DNA of 34,890 nt, taken from positions 1 to 34,890 of the forward strand of contig JADFZO010000028.1 in NCBI GenBank assembly GCA_015232465.1, given 5' to 3'. This DNA comes from Desulfamplus sp. Its GTDB lineage: Bacteria > Desulfobacterota > Desulfobacteria > Desulfobacterales > Desulfobacteraceae. A program made the translations under genes and the position numbers. Shown here piece after piece: positions 1-8,973 of the stretch (position 1 is the stretch's first letter; every line of letters starts with the position of its first letter). The notes under the pieces are model-generated. The model saw only the letters and a list, made by a program, of their open reading frames with translations. It had not been told where the DNA came from and searched no databases.

Positions 1-1325
1 AAAGTCCACTTCTCTGTCTTTGCAGTGTAACCAGTATTGGCATGTAAAACTTCGCCTTTTCCAGATGGTGTTGTTACATTGATAAGACCCCCAGCAGGTG
101 CAAAATTTTTGCCATCAGTTGCATATAAAATCCCTTGCCCCTCTGTTCCTATCCACACATAATTGGTATCATCATTGTTATTGCCATCATCATCGCATAG
201 AACTGTTAAAATTGCAGACTGTGTTGAGAAAAGCCCAAACCACTCCTCTGGATTGTTGCTGTTCCAATTCATTCCACCATCTAAAGAGCGAAATAGATTA
301 CCCTGCCCAAGATAGCCTGTGCCAACATAGACAGTATTGTGATCATCTGGATCAACGCAGATTGCACTGTTGCCCTTTATATATGGATCAAGCCAGTTTT
401 GACCAGCCCTTGGATTTAAAGAAGATTTACTGATATTTTCCCAAATTCTTCCGCTATCAGTTGATTTATAGACACCGCCGCCATTAGTTCCAGCGTAGAT
501 AATATGAGAATCATAACCGGGCGTAACAGCAATAGAGGTTATATGGGTTGTTGTACCGCCGTCAGCCTCTGCAGTAACAGATACCATACCTTGAGCTGGA
601 GATGGATTTGATGATGAAAATAGGGTAGATGATGCAACTCCGTTGCCCTGTATAGTATTCTCATCAATCATGCCAGAGGTTACAGCAACATCAGGATCAA
701 AAAATCCACCAGTGTTGTAGGTTTTAAATCTTACTGGAACTCCATCTTTAACACCATTTCCTAAGAAATCTCCTAAATGGGCATAAACTTTTGTAGATAG
801 ACCAGACATCCAAAGCCCTGATATGTTGTGATATTGAACAGATAACCCAAACTCTTCAGCCACTGGAAGACCTGAATTGTCATAATGGGTAAAGTCTATT
901 CGTATAGATTGAGTTACACCGCTTGATGCACAGCTAACCTCAGCAATACCTGGCTCGTCAGTTGATATAAGAGATGTGGTAGCAACACCATCTGATCCAG
1001 TAATATCAACCTGAATCTCTTGGCTTCCATTTCTGAACTTTCCAAGATTTGTTCTAAATACAACATTGGTGTATGGAGTAACCCCTGTGCCTGCACTTGT
1101 TGAGAGCACGGCTGTAAGTGCAACAGAGCTTTTGCCATCAGCAGGGATACTTTGCGAATCTGCTGAAAGGGTAATTGAAGCAGTCTCATTTAAGCTGCCT
1201 GACGAGCCGCAACCTGATATAAAAATCAGGCAAAATTGAGCCATAGCCATCAGCAGGGGTATTATCATTAATCTTTTTAGCATATTACAATATTTTTTAT
1301 TATAGCTCGTCTGGTTAAAGTCCAT
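1..1325 (-). CDS. Ig-like / Asp-box (BNR) repeat lipoprotein, 3' end cut by window edge
   Basis: An open frame of 441 codons runs from an ATG at 1325 off the left edge with no stop. It starts 6 nt after a strong GGAGG (1332-1336). A hydrophobic segment ends in the lipobox FISGC (Cys39), so a lipidated envelope protein is expected. The N-terminal part is longer than a usual signal, and an internal Met15 would give a conventional one but has no ribosome site. Residues about 50-140 look like a bacterial Ig-like (Big_1/invasin-type) domain and about 155-262 like a second one. From about 265 a beta-propeller begins, with Asp-box repeats STDSGRIW (288-295) and SLDGGMNW (347-354) and a degenerate third near 402. 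Such repeats occur in sialidase, Ycf48-like and sortilin-type folds and do not by themselves show an enzyme. It lies 39 bp after pilQ on the same strand, so it is probably the last gene of the pil operon. Function unknown; cell-surface or pilus-associated binding is inference. Confidence 0.85.
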   Translation of the reverse strand, partial: MDFNQTSYNKKYCNMLKRLMIIPLLMAMAQFCLIFISGCGSSGSLNETASITLSADSQSIPADGKSSVALTAVLSTSAGTGVTPYTNVVFRTNLGKFRNGSQEIQVDITGSDGVATTSLISTDEPGIAEVSCASSGVTQSIRIDFTHYDNSGLPVAEEFGLSVQYHNISGLWMSGLSTKVYAHLGDFLGNGVKDGVPVRFKTYNTGGFFDPDVAVTSGMIDENTIQGNGVASSTLFSSSNPSPAQGMVSVTAEADGGTTTHITSIAVTPGYDSHIIYAGTNGGGVYKSTDSGRIWENISKSSLNPRAGQNWLDPYIKGNSAICVDPDDHNTVYVGTGYLGQGNLFRSLDGGMNWNSNNPEEWFGLFSTQSAILTVLCDDDGNNNDDTNYVWIGTEGQGILYATDGKNFAPAGGLINVTTPSGKGEVLHANTGYTAKTEKWT

Positions 1326-1364
1326 CTATCTCCTCCAAAAAATATACTCTTTATATTCAAATGG

Positions 1365-3884
1365 TTATAATTCATTCTTTTTTTGATCAAGCTGCACAAT
1401 GGTTGGTGTTATAAATATCAACAGCTCATTTCTCTTATCGCTTTTATTATCTGATCTAAAAAGCTGCCCTAAATATGGGATATTTGAAAGCAGAGGAAAA
1501 CCAGCCCTACCCTCAGAGATTGTAGATTTTACAATTCCTCCAATAACAATAGTATTTCCATCATTTACAAGAAGCTCTGTGTTAGCAGCACTTGTTGATA
1601 TAAAAGGCTCTCCTTTGGAGGTTAGCCCAGCTATCTCGTTCTTCTCAATGTTAATTTTCATTCCAATTCGTTTATCAGGCGTAACTTGAGGTGTTACAGT
1701 AAGTGAGAGATCAACATTTTTAAACTCAGTAGTTGGTGCAGCACCAGCTGTTTCAGCAGCTTTTTCATAAGGATACTCTATACCTTGCTTAATCGTTGCC
1801 TCTTTGTTGTCTAATGTAAGAACTTTAGGAGATGAGATAACTTTTAAGTCGCTTGTCGCTTCTGAAGCAGTGAGCCTTGCATCTAAAAGCATAGGAGTTC
1901 CAGCTAAACGGGCAAATGTGTATCCAATACTTGAAGCAGCACCAACAGGGTGGTTCATCGCAATATCAAACCCATAAACTCCTCCTAAATCATCGCGATA
2001 GATAGAGGGTGAGTTTGTAGAATCAGTCATACCCCAATCAACACCAAGTGCATGCGAAAAATCTTTAGTAACCTCAACAATCCTTGCTGAGATCAATATT
2101 TGAGGAGTAACTTTATCAAGTCTATATATCAACTGTTTTGCCTGCTCTATCTTCTTTTTTGTATCAGTGAGAATTATCATATTTGTTCTTTTATCTACAC
2201 TGATTGTTCCACCCCCTGTACTACTTCCAGTACCTCCTTGACCAGTCGATCTTGCTGGTGTAAGAATTGGCTCAATATGGGGTTTTATGTCTGTTTCTGC
2301 ATTTGAGTAGTTTATAGGGATATATTCAGTGAACATAGGCTCTTGAGCCTTTTTCATCTCCATCTCATTTATCTTTGATGCAACTAAGGCAGCTTTTTCA
2401 TCAGCTTCCTTTTTAATTGTTCCCATAGTGGCAATACGGACAATAGAACCCTCTTGTATCTTGCCAAGACCATTCATCTTTAAAATAAGGTTGAGAATTT
2501 CGTCCCATGGGGCTGGTTTTTCAAGTGTCAAAGTTACAGTGCCAGTAACATCTTTATCTACAGCAAAGTTCTCACCACTTACTGTCTGCAAAATTCTAAA
2601 CACATTTTTTATGTCAGTCTCATAAAAATCAAGGCTTATCGGCTCACCTATATAAACAGGGTTATCATCAAAAAAATTGCTCATATTATCTTCGTCAGCT
2701 ATTTTACTCTGCATATCAATTTGAGCATCTGCCTCTAAATCCTCTGGCATAGAGTCGTCAGGTTCCGTGTCAGCCTCTTTTTTGGTAGAGCTTTTTAAAG
2801 GCTCACCCAATTTAATTTGAGAAGTTTGTGAACCTAAAGGTTTTGGTAAAGCTGATGAAGGTGGTTCAATCTTTTGCTGAGAAGTTTGGGCTACTAAACC
2901 AGAATCTTCAAGTTTCATAGGTTTAACAGATGATGGCTCAAGAAAGAGGGTTAGGCTGTTATTTTCTTGAAGAATGTGGTAGGGGACTCTCTCTCTTAGC
3001 ACAATGTGAATCTTAGATGTAGCAGCATCTCTACCAGCACGGTCTATTGGAATTATTCTATCCACAGCAGAGTTAAAATAGGTTGTAATGAGTTGACGCT
3101 GGTGAGATTCAGGAATTTTGGTGTTGTAGAGACTTAATTGAAGCTCATTGTTGCCATCGCTTCTTTGCATCTCATACTTAATTGGATTAGATGTGTTTAT
3201 AACAATTGAGCTTTCACCATCATCGCCAGCATGAAAATCTATTCCAGTAACCACCGCACGTTTTCCATAATTTGCATGCTGTGGAGTTAGAATGCTACCA
3301 CCTGATTTAGCATCTGTCTGAGAAGATGATGAGACTTCTGTAATCTCTGTTTGTGATGATGATGATTCAGATTCTGAAAAAATATCACTCTCACCAAATC
3401 TTTGATTAGCAGCAGAACCACTTTTATAAAAGGTGAGATTTAGCGTTTTATCGCCCTCTTGAACTTGATAATTTAAGTTCTTATTTAACATTATAGCAAC
3501 CGCTACATCGCTCTTTTTCTCATCAGTATATGATGCACTTATGGAGCTTATCCCTACTACCCCTTCTGAAACTGACGGCTGAGTAAACTTATCAGAGATA
3601 GCAGCATTATGCAGATAGACCATAACCCCTAATGGGAAATCCTGCTTTACAGCAGAATACTCTATCTTTTTATCACCATTTATCAGCACATCAATTGTCT
3701 CTGCATTGACCTTAAGGTCAATGGATCTAAGTTTTATTTGGTCAGAAAGTATTTTACCTTTAGCTGCTGAGTTCTGACCTACCTGAGCAGTAGTGGTGAT
3801 GCACCCTGCAATAAAAAGCAGACACCACACAACACATGCCGACCTACACGCAATTTTAAATCCATTAAATAGTAAATAAGACAT
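1365..3884 (-). CDS. pilQ: Type IV pilus secretin PilQ
   Basis: PilQ is the outer-membrane secretin ring through which the type IV pilus passes. I choose the ATG at 3884 (839 aa) because AAGGG (3890-3894) sits 5 nt upstream. The ATG at 3899 (844 aa) is possible but has no clear ribosome site. Counting from the 844-residue form: the signal segment ends in LFIAGC (Cys33), AMIN-type beta domains lie at about 50-155 and 215-325, and a low-complexity Ser/Glu-rich linker at about 330-410. The N0/STN domain is at about 420-490, an N1 domain at about 520-600 with a Gly/Ser-rich insert (553-565), and the secretin core at about 600-835. The core includes VISSPKVLTLDNKEATI and, near the C-terminus, SNIPYLGQLF. 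The gene begins 1 nt after the pilP stop, which suggests translational coupling. A lipobox on PilQ itself is unusual. Family assignment is firm. Confidence 0.95.
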   Translation of the reverse strand: MSYLLFNGFKIACRSACVVWCLLFIAGCITTTAQVGQNSAAKGKILSDQIKLRSIDLKVNAETIDVLINGDKKIEYSAVKQDFPLGVMVYLHNAAISDKFTQPSVSEGVVGISSISASYTDEKKSDVAVAIMLNKNLNYQVQEGDKTLNLTFYKSGSAANQRFGESDIFSESESSSSQTEITEVSSSSQTDAKSGGSILTPQHANYGKRAVVTGIDFHAGDDGESSIVINTSNPIKYEMQRSDGNNELQLSLYNTKIPESHQRQLITTYFNSAVDRIIPIDRAGRDAATSKIHIVLRERVPYHILQENNSLTLFLEPSSVKPMKLEDSGLVAQTSQQKIEPPSSALPKPLGSQTSQIKLGEPLKSSTKKEADTEPDDSMPEDLEADAQIDMQSKIADEDNMSNFFDDNPVYIGEPISLDFYETDIKNVFRILQTVSGENFAVDKDVTGTVTLTLEKPAPWDEILNLILKMNGLGKIQEGSIVRIATMGTIKKEADEKAALVASKINEMEMKKAQEPMFTEYIPINYSNAETDIKPHIEPILTPARSTGQGGTGSSTGGGTISVDKRTNMIILTDTKKKIEQAKQLIYRLDKVTPQILISARIVEVTKDFSHALGVDWGMTDSTNSPSIYRDDLGGVYGFDIAMNHPVGAASSIGYTFARLAGTPMLLDARLTASEATSDLKVISSPKVLTLDNKEATIKQGIEYPYEKAAETAGAAPTTEFKNVDLSLTVTPQVTPDKRIGMKINIEKNEIAGLTSKGEPFISTSAANTELLVNDGNTIVIGGIVKSTISEGRAGFPLLSNIPYLGQLFRSDNKSDKRNELLIFITPTIVQLDQKKNEL

Positions 3885-3885
3885 A

Positions 3886-4887
3886 TCAACCCTTATCATC
3901 TAACTTATTCAGTTTTAACTCACGCAAACTATCGCCAATATTGCCTTTATAATCTTTAACCTTCTCCTGTACTACCACCTTGTCCTTCTCTATACTTACC
4001 ACCTGCCCAGAGTTACGCCCTATATATGTGCCGATGTTTATAATATAGCCTTTACCAGTAGCCTCTTGAACCATAGCAACACTTCCAGATTCTCTGCTTA
4101 ATATTGCAACAAGTTTTATCTGCCCAAAATCAAGTTTTTCAAGAGGTGTGAGAACTCGTTGTGGGACATCCTCTTTAGCTACCTCTTGCGTCTCTTGTAC
4201 AGCAGGGGCTTTTTCTTTTAGAAGAGGATCAAATGGGTCTATCTTACCCTTTACAATATAAAATAGATTCTCTTCAGTAGTCTCCTTTAAAACATCATCA
4301 AGAGCTAAAAGCTCTTCTACCTCCTGTTTCTTTTCTAAAGATTGAGGGGTCTCTTCTGTTTCCTTTGATGCCTCTTTAGGTTTAGTTACCCCATCCTCTT
4401 TAGGAGATGATGCAGCAGTTGGAGGCTCTTGAGATGGTGATTGCTCTTCTTTTTTCTCTTCTTCTTTTACGTTAGGTGGTGCTGTTGCTATTGTAGCTGG
4501 CTCTGTTACTACTGCAACTGGCTCTTTAGTTGTTGTTTGGGTTGGAGCAGGAGATTCGCTATTTACTGCTGCTGTGGTTGCAGGCTCAGGTTTAGATGTT
4601 TCTTCTTCATTAGCAGTTGGAGTAACCTTGTCAGCTTCTATGCTATTGCTATCTATTTGAATTTTATCTTCTATTTTTTCTAATGACACTGTTGTCTCTA
4701 CTGACGTTACTACTGTATTATTTTGAGGTGGCTGTGGCTCTTTTGGGATAGGAGGAATCTTCATACTAACAACCTCTTGAGCAATTTTAGGAGGCTCTTC
4801 TGCCTGTTTTTCACAGGAGAAGAGTATAACCATTAATGACAGAGGTATAAGAATATACATCAATTTTATTCTTTTTAAGTAGCCCAT
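3886..4887 (-). CDS. pilP: Type IV pilus assembly lipoprotein PilP
   Basis: PilP is an inner-membrane lipoprotein that links the PilN/PilO dimer to the N0 domain of PilQ. The 333-aa product has a signal peptide ending in VILFSC (Cys25). A very long Pro/Glu/Thr/Lys-rich low-complexity tether spans about 30-200, and the globular PilP domain lies at about 205-325. That domain starts at FYIVKGKIDPFDPLL and contains LTPLEKLDFGQIKLVAIL and GYIINIGTYIGRNSG. Typical PilP proteins are about 170-180 aa, so most of the extra length is the linker. The ATG follows the pilO stop codon with no gap and has GAGGAA just upstream inside pilO. Membership is clear from the C-terminal domain plus the operon position between pilO and pilQ. 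Confidence 0.93.
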   Translation of the reverse strand: MGYLKRIKLMYILIPLSLMVILFSCEKQAEEPPKIAQEVVSMKIPPIPKEPQPPQNNTVVTSVETTVSLEKIEDKIQIDSNSIEADKVTPTANEEETSKPEPATTAAVNSESPAPTQTTTKEPVAVVTEPATIATAPPNVKEEEKKEEQSPSQEPPTAASSPKEDGVTKPKEASKETEETPQSLEKKQEVEELLALDDVLKETTEENLFYIVKGKIDPFDPLLKEKAPAVQETQEVAKEDVPQRVLTPLEKLDFGQIKLVAILSRESGSVAMVQEATGKGYIINIGTYIGRNSGQVVSIEKDKVVVQEKVKDYKGNIGDSLRELKLNKLDDKG

Positions 4888-5577
4888 CTATTTCTTCCTC
4901 GTTCTTTTATCGGCTTTACCTGCTTCTGCAGGTGCTTCTGTTTCAGCCTTTGGGATAAATCTGTAGGTAACGGCTTTACATGCTGCTGTCAAAACTCCGC
5001 CTTTGTCGTAATTTATTACAATATCTTTAATGTTCACAATACGCGATAACAGAGAGACTCTATCAAAAAAGAGAGCCAATTGATGGTATCCACCTTTCAC
5101 ATTAATAGATACAGGTATTTCAGCATAAAAATCCTTTATAACCTCAGCTTCAGGTTTAAATAACATAAATTCAAGCCCTGATTCGTTACCAGACTTTGAA
5201 ACTGCTGTTAAAAGAGCTGGAATCTCTTTAGCGTCAGGCAGAGCAGCAAGTGCTATAAAAAACTCTTCCTCTTTCTCCTCTTTCTTCTTTTTAACAGCAT
5301 TAAGACGAGCTGCCTTTGCCTGATATGTTACCAATTGTTGACTTAGCTCTTCATGTTTTTGCTCTAAGCTAAGTATGGCCTCTTGACGAGGTATCAGAAA
5401 AAAGTAGTAGTAGCTACCTAACATTGCAGATAGCGTTAAAACGCAAATAAGAATCCTTTGCATTTTAGAGAGGCGACCAACTTTTTCAAAAAAAGGGGCT
5501 GTCTTCTCTCGTAATATAGTCTTAAAAGGTTTTTTTTCAGTAGGCTCTTTACTAATTTTGATTTTATCTTTTTTCAT
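4888..5577 (-). CDS. pilO: Type IV pilus inner-membrane alignment protein PilO
   Basis: PilO pairs with PilN in the inner membrane to form the periplasmic alignment complex of the pilus machine. The 229-aa protein has a basic cytoplasmic N-terminus, one transmembrane helix at about 41-63, a coiled coil at about 65-110, and a ferredoxin-like periplasmic domain at about 115-215. In that domain the stretch IPALLTAVSKSGNESGL followed by VKGGYHQLALFFDRVSLL is typical of the family. The C-terminal tail is Lys/Arg/Ala-rich. Its ATG overlaps the pilN stop (ATGA, 4 bp) and its stop abuts the pilP start, so the three are probably translated as a coupled unit. Confidence 0.93.
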   Translation of the reverse strand: MKKDKIKISKEPTEKKPFKTILREKTAPFFEKVGRLSKMQRILICVLTLSAMLGSYYYFFLIPRQEAILSLEQKHEELSQQLVTYQAKAARLNAVKKKKEEKEEEFFIALAALPDAKEIPALLTAVSKSGNESGLEFMLFKPEAEVIKDFYAEIPVSINVKGGYHQLALFFDRVSLLSRIVNIKDIVINYDKGGVLTAACKAVTYRFIPKAETEAPAEAGKADKRTRKK

Positions 5578-6161
5578 TTTCTCTTATTTTGCTCCTCCTT
5601 TTTAACATCTTTGCTTCCACGGGGAGCTTTATGTGATAACACTTCAAATGTCTTTACCTTAACAGATTGCACATCTTGCATTTGCAGTGTCTGCAGATCA
5701 ACACTTTTAAAAAGAGGTGAGTTTTCTATGTTTGTCATAAAATCTGCAACAGTTCTATTATCAAATGCAACTCCTCTTAATGTAACTGTGCTATCTGATG
5801 TCTGCATGTATGTAATCCACATCTGCTCTGGCACCACAAGACGAGTCATAGCATCAAGCAAAATAACAGGGTCTTTACGCATAGACTCTAAATCGCGAAC
5901 AGCATTTAGCTTTTGCTCCAATATGGCAAGCTCTTTTTCAATTGCAGTAACCTCATCAGCCTTAGCTTTGTATATCACTATCTGCTCGTTTAGGTGTGCA
6001 ACTCCATCTTCAAGGCTCTTTATCTTTTTATCAATAAGTGTAGTAGCATAGAACATGCTAAGTACAACAAAAACAAGCAACAATAAAAATATTGATACCT
6101 GCTTTCTAATATTCTCTTTTGCTCGTGCCGCCCTAAATGGCAGTAAATTAATTTTTATCAT
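5574..6161 (-). CDS. pilN: Type IV pilus assembly protein PilN
   Basis: PilN is a bitopic inner-membrane protein whose short cytoplasmic N-terminus binds PilM and whose periplasmic part dimerises with PilO. The 195-aa sequence opens with MIKINLLPFRAAR, matching the conserved INLLP PilM-binding motif. A transmembrane helix follows at about 23-44, then a coiled coil at about 48-90 and a small alpha/beta domain at about 95-170. A Lys/Glu-rich tail ends the protein. It overlaps pilM and pilO by 4 bp each (ATGA-type junctions), a compact arrangement seen in pilMNOPQ operons generally. Confidence 0.94.
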   Translation of the reverse strand: MIKINLLPFRAARAKENIRKQVSIFLLLLVFVVLSMFYATTLIDKKIKSLEDGVAHLNEQIVIYKAKADEVTAIEKELAILEQKLNAVRDLESMRKDPVILLDAMTRLVVPEQMWITYMQTSDSTVTLRGVAFDNRTVADFMTNIENSPLFKSVDLQTLQMQDVQSVKVKTFEVLSHKAPRGSKDVKKEEQNKRK

Positions 6162-7225
6162 TTATCATTCACTTTTCTTAATGCAAGCCCTAATGCGATT
6201 GAAGCAAATGGGAGATTTTGTTTAATAAAAGATTCAGAGAACTTTTTTAAATTTACACTAACCCCCTCAAATGGATTAAAAATAGAGACAGGAATGAATA
6301 AACCCTCTGAGAGAAAATCTATAAATCCACTAACCAATGAGCCTCCACCTGTAACAAAAACCTTATCAATCTTTCCATGACCTGATTTTGCCTGAAATGT
6401 CTTTACAATATTTTGAATCTCCATACACCACATTTTGGCGAAATTTTGACTAAGCTCATCAAGAGTTTCAGCAGCCATTGACTTTTGATCTTCACCTAAA
6501 AATATCTTCATAGCATCCTCTACGCTACAATTAGCCTCAGATGCTATCTCATTCCATATCTGATTAAGACCTGACGATGAGTCCCTCATCATTAGTGAGT
6601 TGCTGTTTTTTACAATATTTAATGATGTTTTATGAACACCAATATCAATCAACATAGCCATCTCATCATTTCGGACAGAAGCGGTCGCCTCAAAAATATT
6701 TTGAAATGCAAAGCTATCAACATCAATAACCTGTGCATTCAGGCCAGCTCGATCTGTCAGCTCAATGTATGAATCTACAATATCCTTTTTTACAGCAACA
6801 AGAAGAACACTCATCAGCTCAGGATTGCTATCACTATCTCCAAGCACCTGAAAATCGACATTCATATCATCAATATCATAGGGTATATACTGTTCAGCTT
6901 CAAAACGGATAGATTCAAGAAGGGCAACGTCAGACGAGGCAGCTGCTGATGGCATACTTATAGTTTTAACAACAACAGAAGAGCCTCCGGTTGAGATGGA
7001 GATATTTTTTGATTTGATCTTGTTGACTTTAAAAATTGTCTCTACATCTCGAGATAACTCCTCCATCTCAATTATCTGTCCATCTTCAATCAAACCTGAT
7101 CTAATAGGTAAAACGGCAAATTTATTAAGGCTCAAACTTTTACCACTGCCTTTAAGCTCAGCCACTTTTATAAGAGATGTCCCTATGTCAAGTCCGACAA
7201 GATGGCTTTTTTTGTTAAATATCAT
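6158..7225 (-). CDS. pilM: Type IV pilus assembly protein PilM (actin-like ATPase)
   Basis: PilM is a cytoplasmic FtsA/actin-fold nucleotide-binding protein that docks on the PilN N-terminus. The 355-aa protein shows the phosphate-1 loop LVGLDIGTSLIKVAEL (9-24), the phosphate-2 region LIDIGVHKTSLNIV (192-205) and the adenosine-binding VTGGGS (291-296). The family motif FEAEQYIPYDIDD lies near 108-120. It is the first gene of the minus-strand pil operon, with 263 bp of AT-rich divergent intergenic DNA upstream. The ribosome site is weak (AAGGCAG about 12 nt upstream). Length and motif order are those of full-length PilM. Confidence 0.95.
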   Translation of the reverse strand: MIFNKKSHLVGLDIGTSLIKVAELKGSGKSLSLNKFAVLPIRSGLIEDGQIIEMEELSRDVETIFKVNKIKSKNISISTGGSSVVVKTISMPSAAASSDVALLESIRFEAEQYIPYDIDDMNVDFQVLGDSDSNPELMSVLLVAVKKDIVDSYIELTDRAGLNAQVIDVDSFAFQNIFEATASVRNDEMAMLIDIGVHKTSLNIVKNSNSLMMRDSSSGLNQIWNEIASEANCSVEDAMKIFLGEDQKSMAAETLDELSQNFAKMWCMEIQNIVKTFQAKSGHGKIDKVFVTGGGSLVSGFIDFLSEGLFIPVSIFNPFEGVSVNLKKFSESFIKQNLPFASIALGLALRKVNDK

Positions 7226-7488
7226 AATTGGTTACACTGCCTTTTATTGTTGGTTAGACTCTTTTGAGCATTAAGGAATTTAGATTGATAAGCAGCTTAA
7301 TCTTTATTATACTTCTAATAAGTTCTACATACATAAGGATATAACTTTAAATTTTATTTGCCATAACTATTAATAAAAATAATCAACAAAAGCAAATAAA
7401 AAAATAAAAACCATCTACTTAATTGTTATATTTTAAATTAAGATCAATTGTAGGCAATTATATATATAAATAGATAGAATATGAAAGA
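7226..7488. promoter_or_regulatory. Divergent promoter region between pilM and the histidine kinase
   Basis: This 263-bp, very AT-rich gap separates the divergent pil operon and two-component genes, so both promoters must lie here or nearby. On the minus strand a perfect TATAAT occurs at 7306-7311, about 80 bp before pilM, but without a good -35. On the plus strand AATTG-TAGG-CAATT (7446-7459) forms a small inverted repeat just upstream of the kinase, next to TATATATA. I see no convincing sigma-54 -24/-12 element for pilM. The assignment rests on gene orientation; individual boxes are weak. Confidence 0.4.
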
Positions 7489-8922
7489 TTGAAATTAGCA
7501 ATGGTAGATATAATAGATAAAAAAAGCGAGCAGGGTGAACAAAAACCCTTCCGTCTTGTAAAATTTTTTACATTTTCAGCTTTAATGGTTATGTTTGCAG
7601 CAACCATTGTAATCTCTGCTATGAATGCACACTGGGTAAAAAATATACTGCAAGATAAGAGCGAAGAGTATGCCCAGCTTCTTGTAGCAAATCTTAACCA
7701 TCAAATCTTCTTGCAGTTTATAATCCCTGCGGTTTTAAAATATGGCAAAATAAAGCTAAGAGAAGATGCCCAATATGATAGAATGGATAAGGTTATAAAA
7801 ACTACACTTCACAGCTTTAATGTTGATATGGTAAATATCTATGATATGAAAGATACTATCGCATATAGCTTTGACCATGAGAAAAAGGGGGTAAATGGGG
7901 CAGGGGGCGAGGCTTACCAGTTGGCGTTAAAAAATAGGGCAACCTCTCGACTCATTGAAAAGGGTAGTTTTGTTGAGCTTATGTTTGGATTTCCAAATGA
8001 AACAAAAATTATTACTTTTGCTCCTCTTCGGGCTGAAAAGCCTCTATCTTCCTTAGATGGTCCAATACTTGGTGTTATTGAGATTGTTCAAGATATTTCT
8101 GATGATTACCATAAAATATTTAAATTGCAGCTTCTAACGGTGGCAACCTGTTTTATTGTTATGGCTATCTTATTTTTTACGCTTGTTTTTGTGGTTAGAA
8201 GGGGAGAGATGATTATTGAGTCTCGTGCAATGGAGCGGTTAAAACTTGAGGAGAAGCTCCAGAGGGCTGAACATCTATCTGCGATTGGAGAGATGACAGC
8301 AGGTGTCTCGCATGAGATCAGAAATCCACTTGGAATAATAAAAAGTTCAGCAGAGCTTCTTAAAAAGAAGATGGTTAAAGCTGATCAGCCAACAACTATA
8401 ATTGATATAATTGTTGAAGAATCCAACAGGCTTAACAATATAATAAAGGATTTTCTTGATTTTGCCAAACCAATGACACCAATCTTAAAGCAGTGTCGTA
8501 TTCAGGATATAATTGAAAAAAATATACTCTATCTTTCCCAGCAGATTGAGGAGAACGATTTTATTGTAGAGAGAGATTTTAAGCAGCCAATACCAGAGAT
8601 AATGGCAGATTCAGCAAGGCTATATCAGGCTTTTCTAAACATCATGCTCAACGCATTTCAAGCTATGCAACAGGGTGGTAAACTTACTATTGTTATATTA
8701 TCAGAACAGGATCAAATTGTGATCTTTTTCAACGATCAGGGTAAAGGTATCCCAGAGGAGAGCCTAAAAAAGATATGGAATCCATTTTTTACAACAAAAG
8801 AGATGGGCACTGGTTTAGGTATGGGAATTGTGAAAAATATAGTGGAATCCCATCACGGAACAATTGAGGTTTACAACCGTAATTCAAAAGGGGCTACTGT
8901 TAAGATAACTCTGCCATTGTAA
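7489..8922 (+). CDS. Membrane sensor histidine kinase (AtoS/ZraS/NtrB-like)
   Basis: The kinase of a two-component pair, predicted to sit in the inner membrane and phosphorylate the adjacent response regulator. The listed start is a TTG (477 aa). An ATG at 7501, four codons later, is equally possible, and neither has a strong ribosome site. It has transmembrane helices at about 27-45 and 212-236 flanking a periplasmic sensor region of about 165 residues that I cannot name, though its length suits a single Cache-like domain. No obvious HAMP follows; a short coiled segment leads to the HisKA H-box GVSHEIRNPLG (His275). The HATPase has the N-box LNIMLNAFQAM (384-394), G1 NDQGKGIP, and G2 GTGLGMGIVKNIV. 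Signal unknown. It ends 51 bp before the regulator, probably one operon. Confidence 0.92.
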   Translation: MKLAMVDIIDKKSEQGEQKPFRLVKFFTFSALMVMFAATIVISAMNAHWVKNILQDKSEEYAQLLVANLNHQIFLQFIIPAVLKYGKIKLREDAQYDRMDKVIKTTLHSFNVDMVNIYDMKDTIAYSFDHEKKGVNGAGGEAYQLALKNRATSRLIEKGSFVELMFGFPNETKIITFAPLRAEKPLSSLDGPILGVIEIVQDISDDYHKIFKLQLLTVATCFIVMAILFFTLVFVVRRGEMIIESRAMERLKLEEKLQRAEHLSAIGEMTAGVSHEIRNPLGIIKSSAELLKKKMVKADQPTTIIDIIVEESNRLNNIIKDFLDFAKPMTPILKQCRIQDIIEKNILYLSQQIEENDFIVERDFKQPIPEIMADSARLYQAFLNIMLNAFQAMQQGGKLTIVILSEQDQIVIFFNDQGKGIPEESLKKIWNPFFTTKEMGTGLGMGIVKNIVESHHGTIEVYNRNSKGATVKITLPL

Positions 8923-8973
8923 AAAATTATGATGTTAAACATTTTTCATTAAAAAGGTAGTTAGATTTAAGAT

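Noticed and set aside
98..433. Plus-strand open frame of 111 codons
   Set aside because: Antisense to the lipoprotein gene; its His/Cys/Leu-rich product has no domain pattern.
914..1189. Minus-strand open frame of 91 codons
   Set aside because: It lies in another frame of the Ig/Asp-box lipoprotein (1-1325), which has a ribosome site, lipobox and recognisable repeats.
4441..4683. Plus-strand Phe/Cys-rich frame of 80 codons
   Set aside because: Antisense shadow of the low-complexity linker of pilP.
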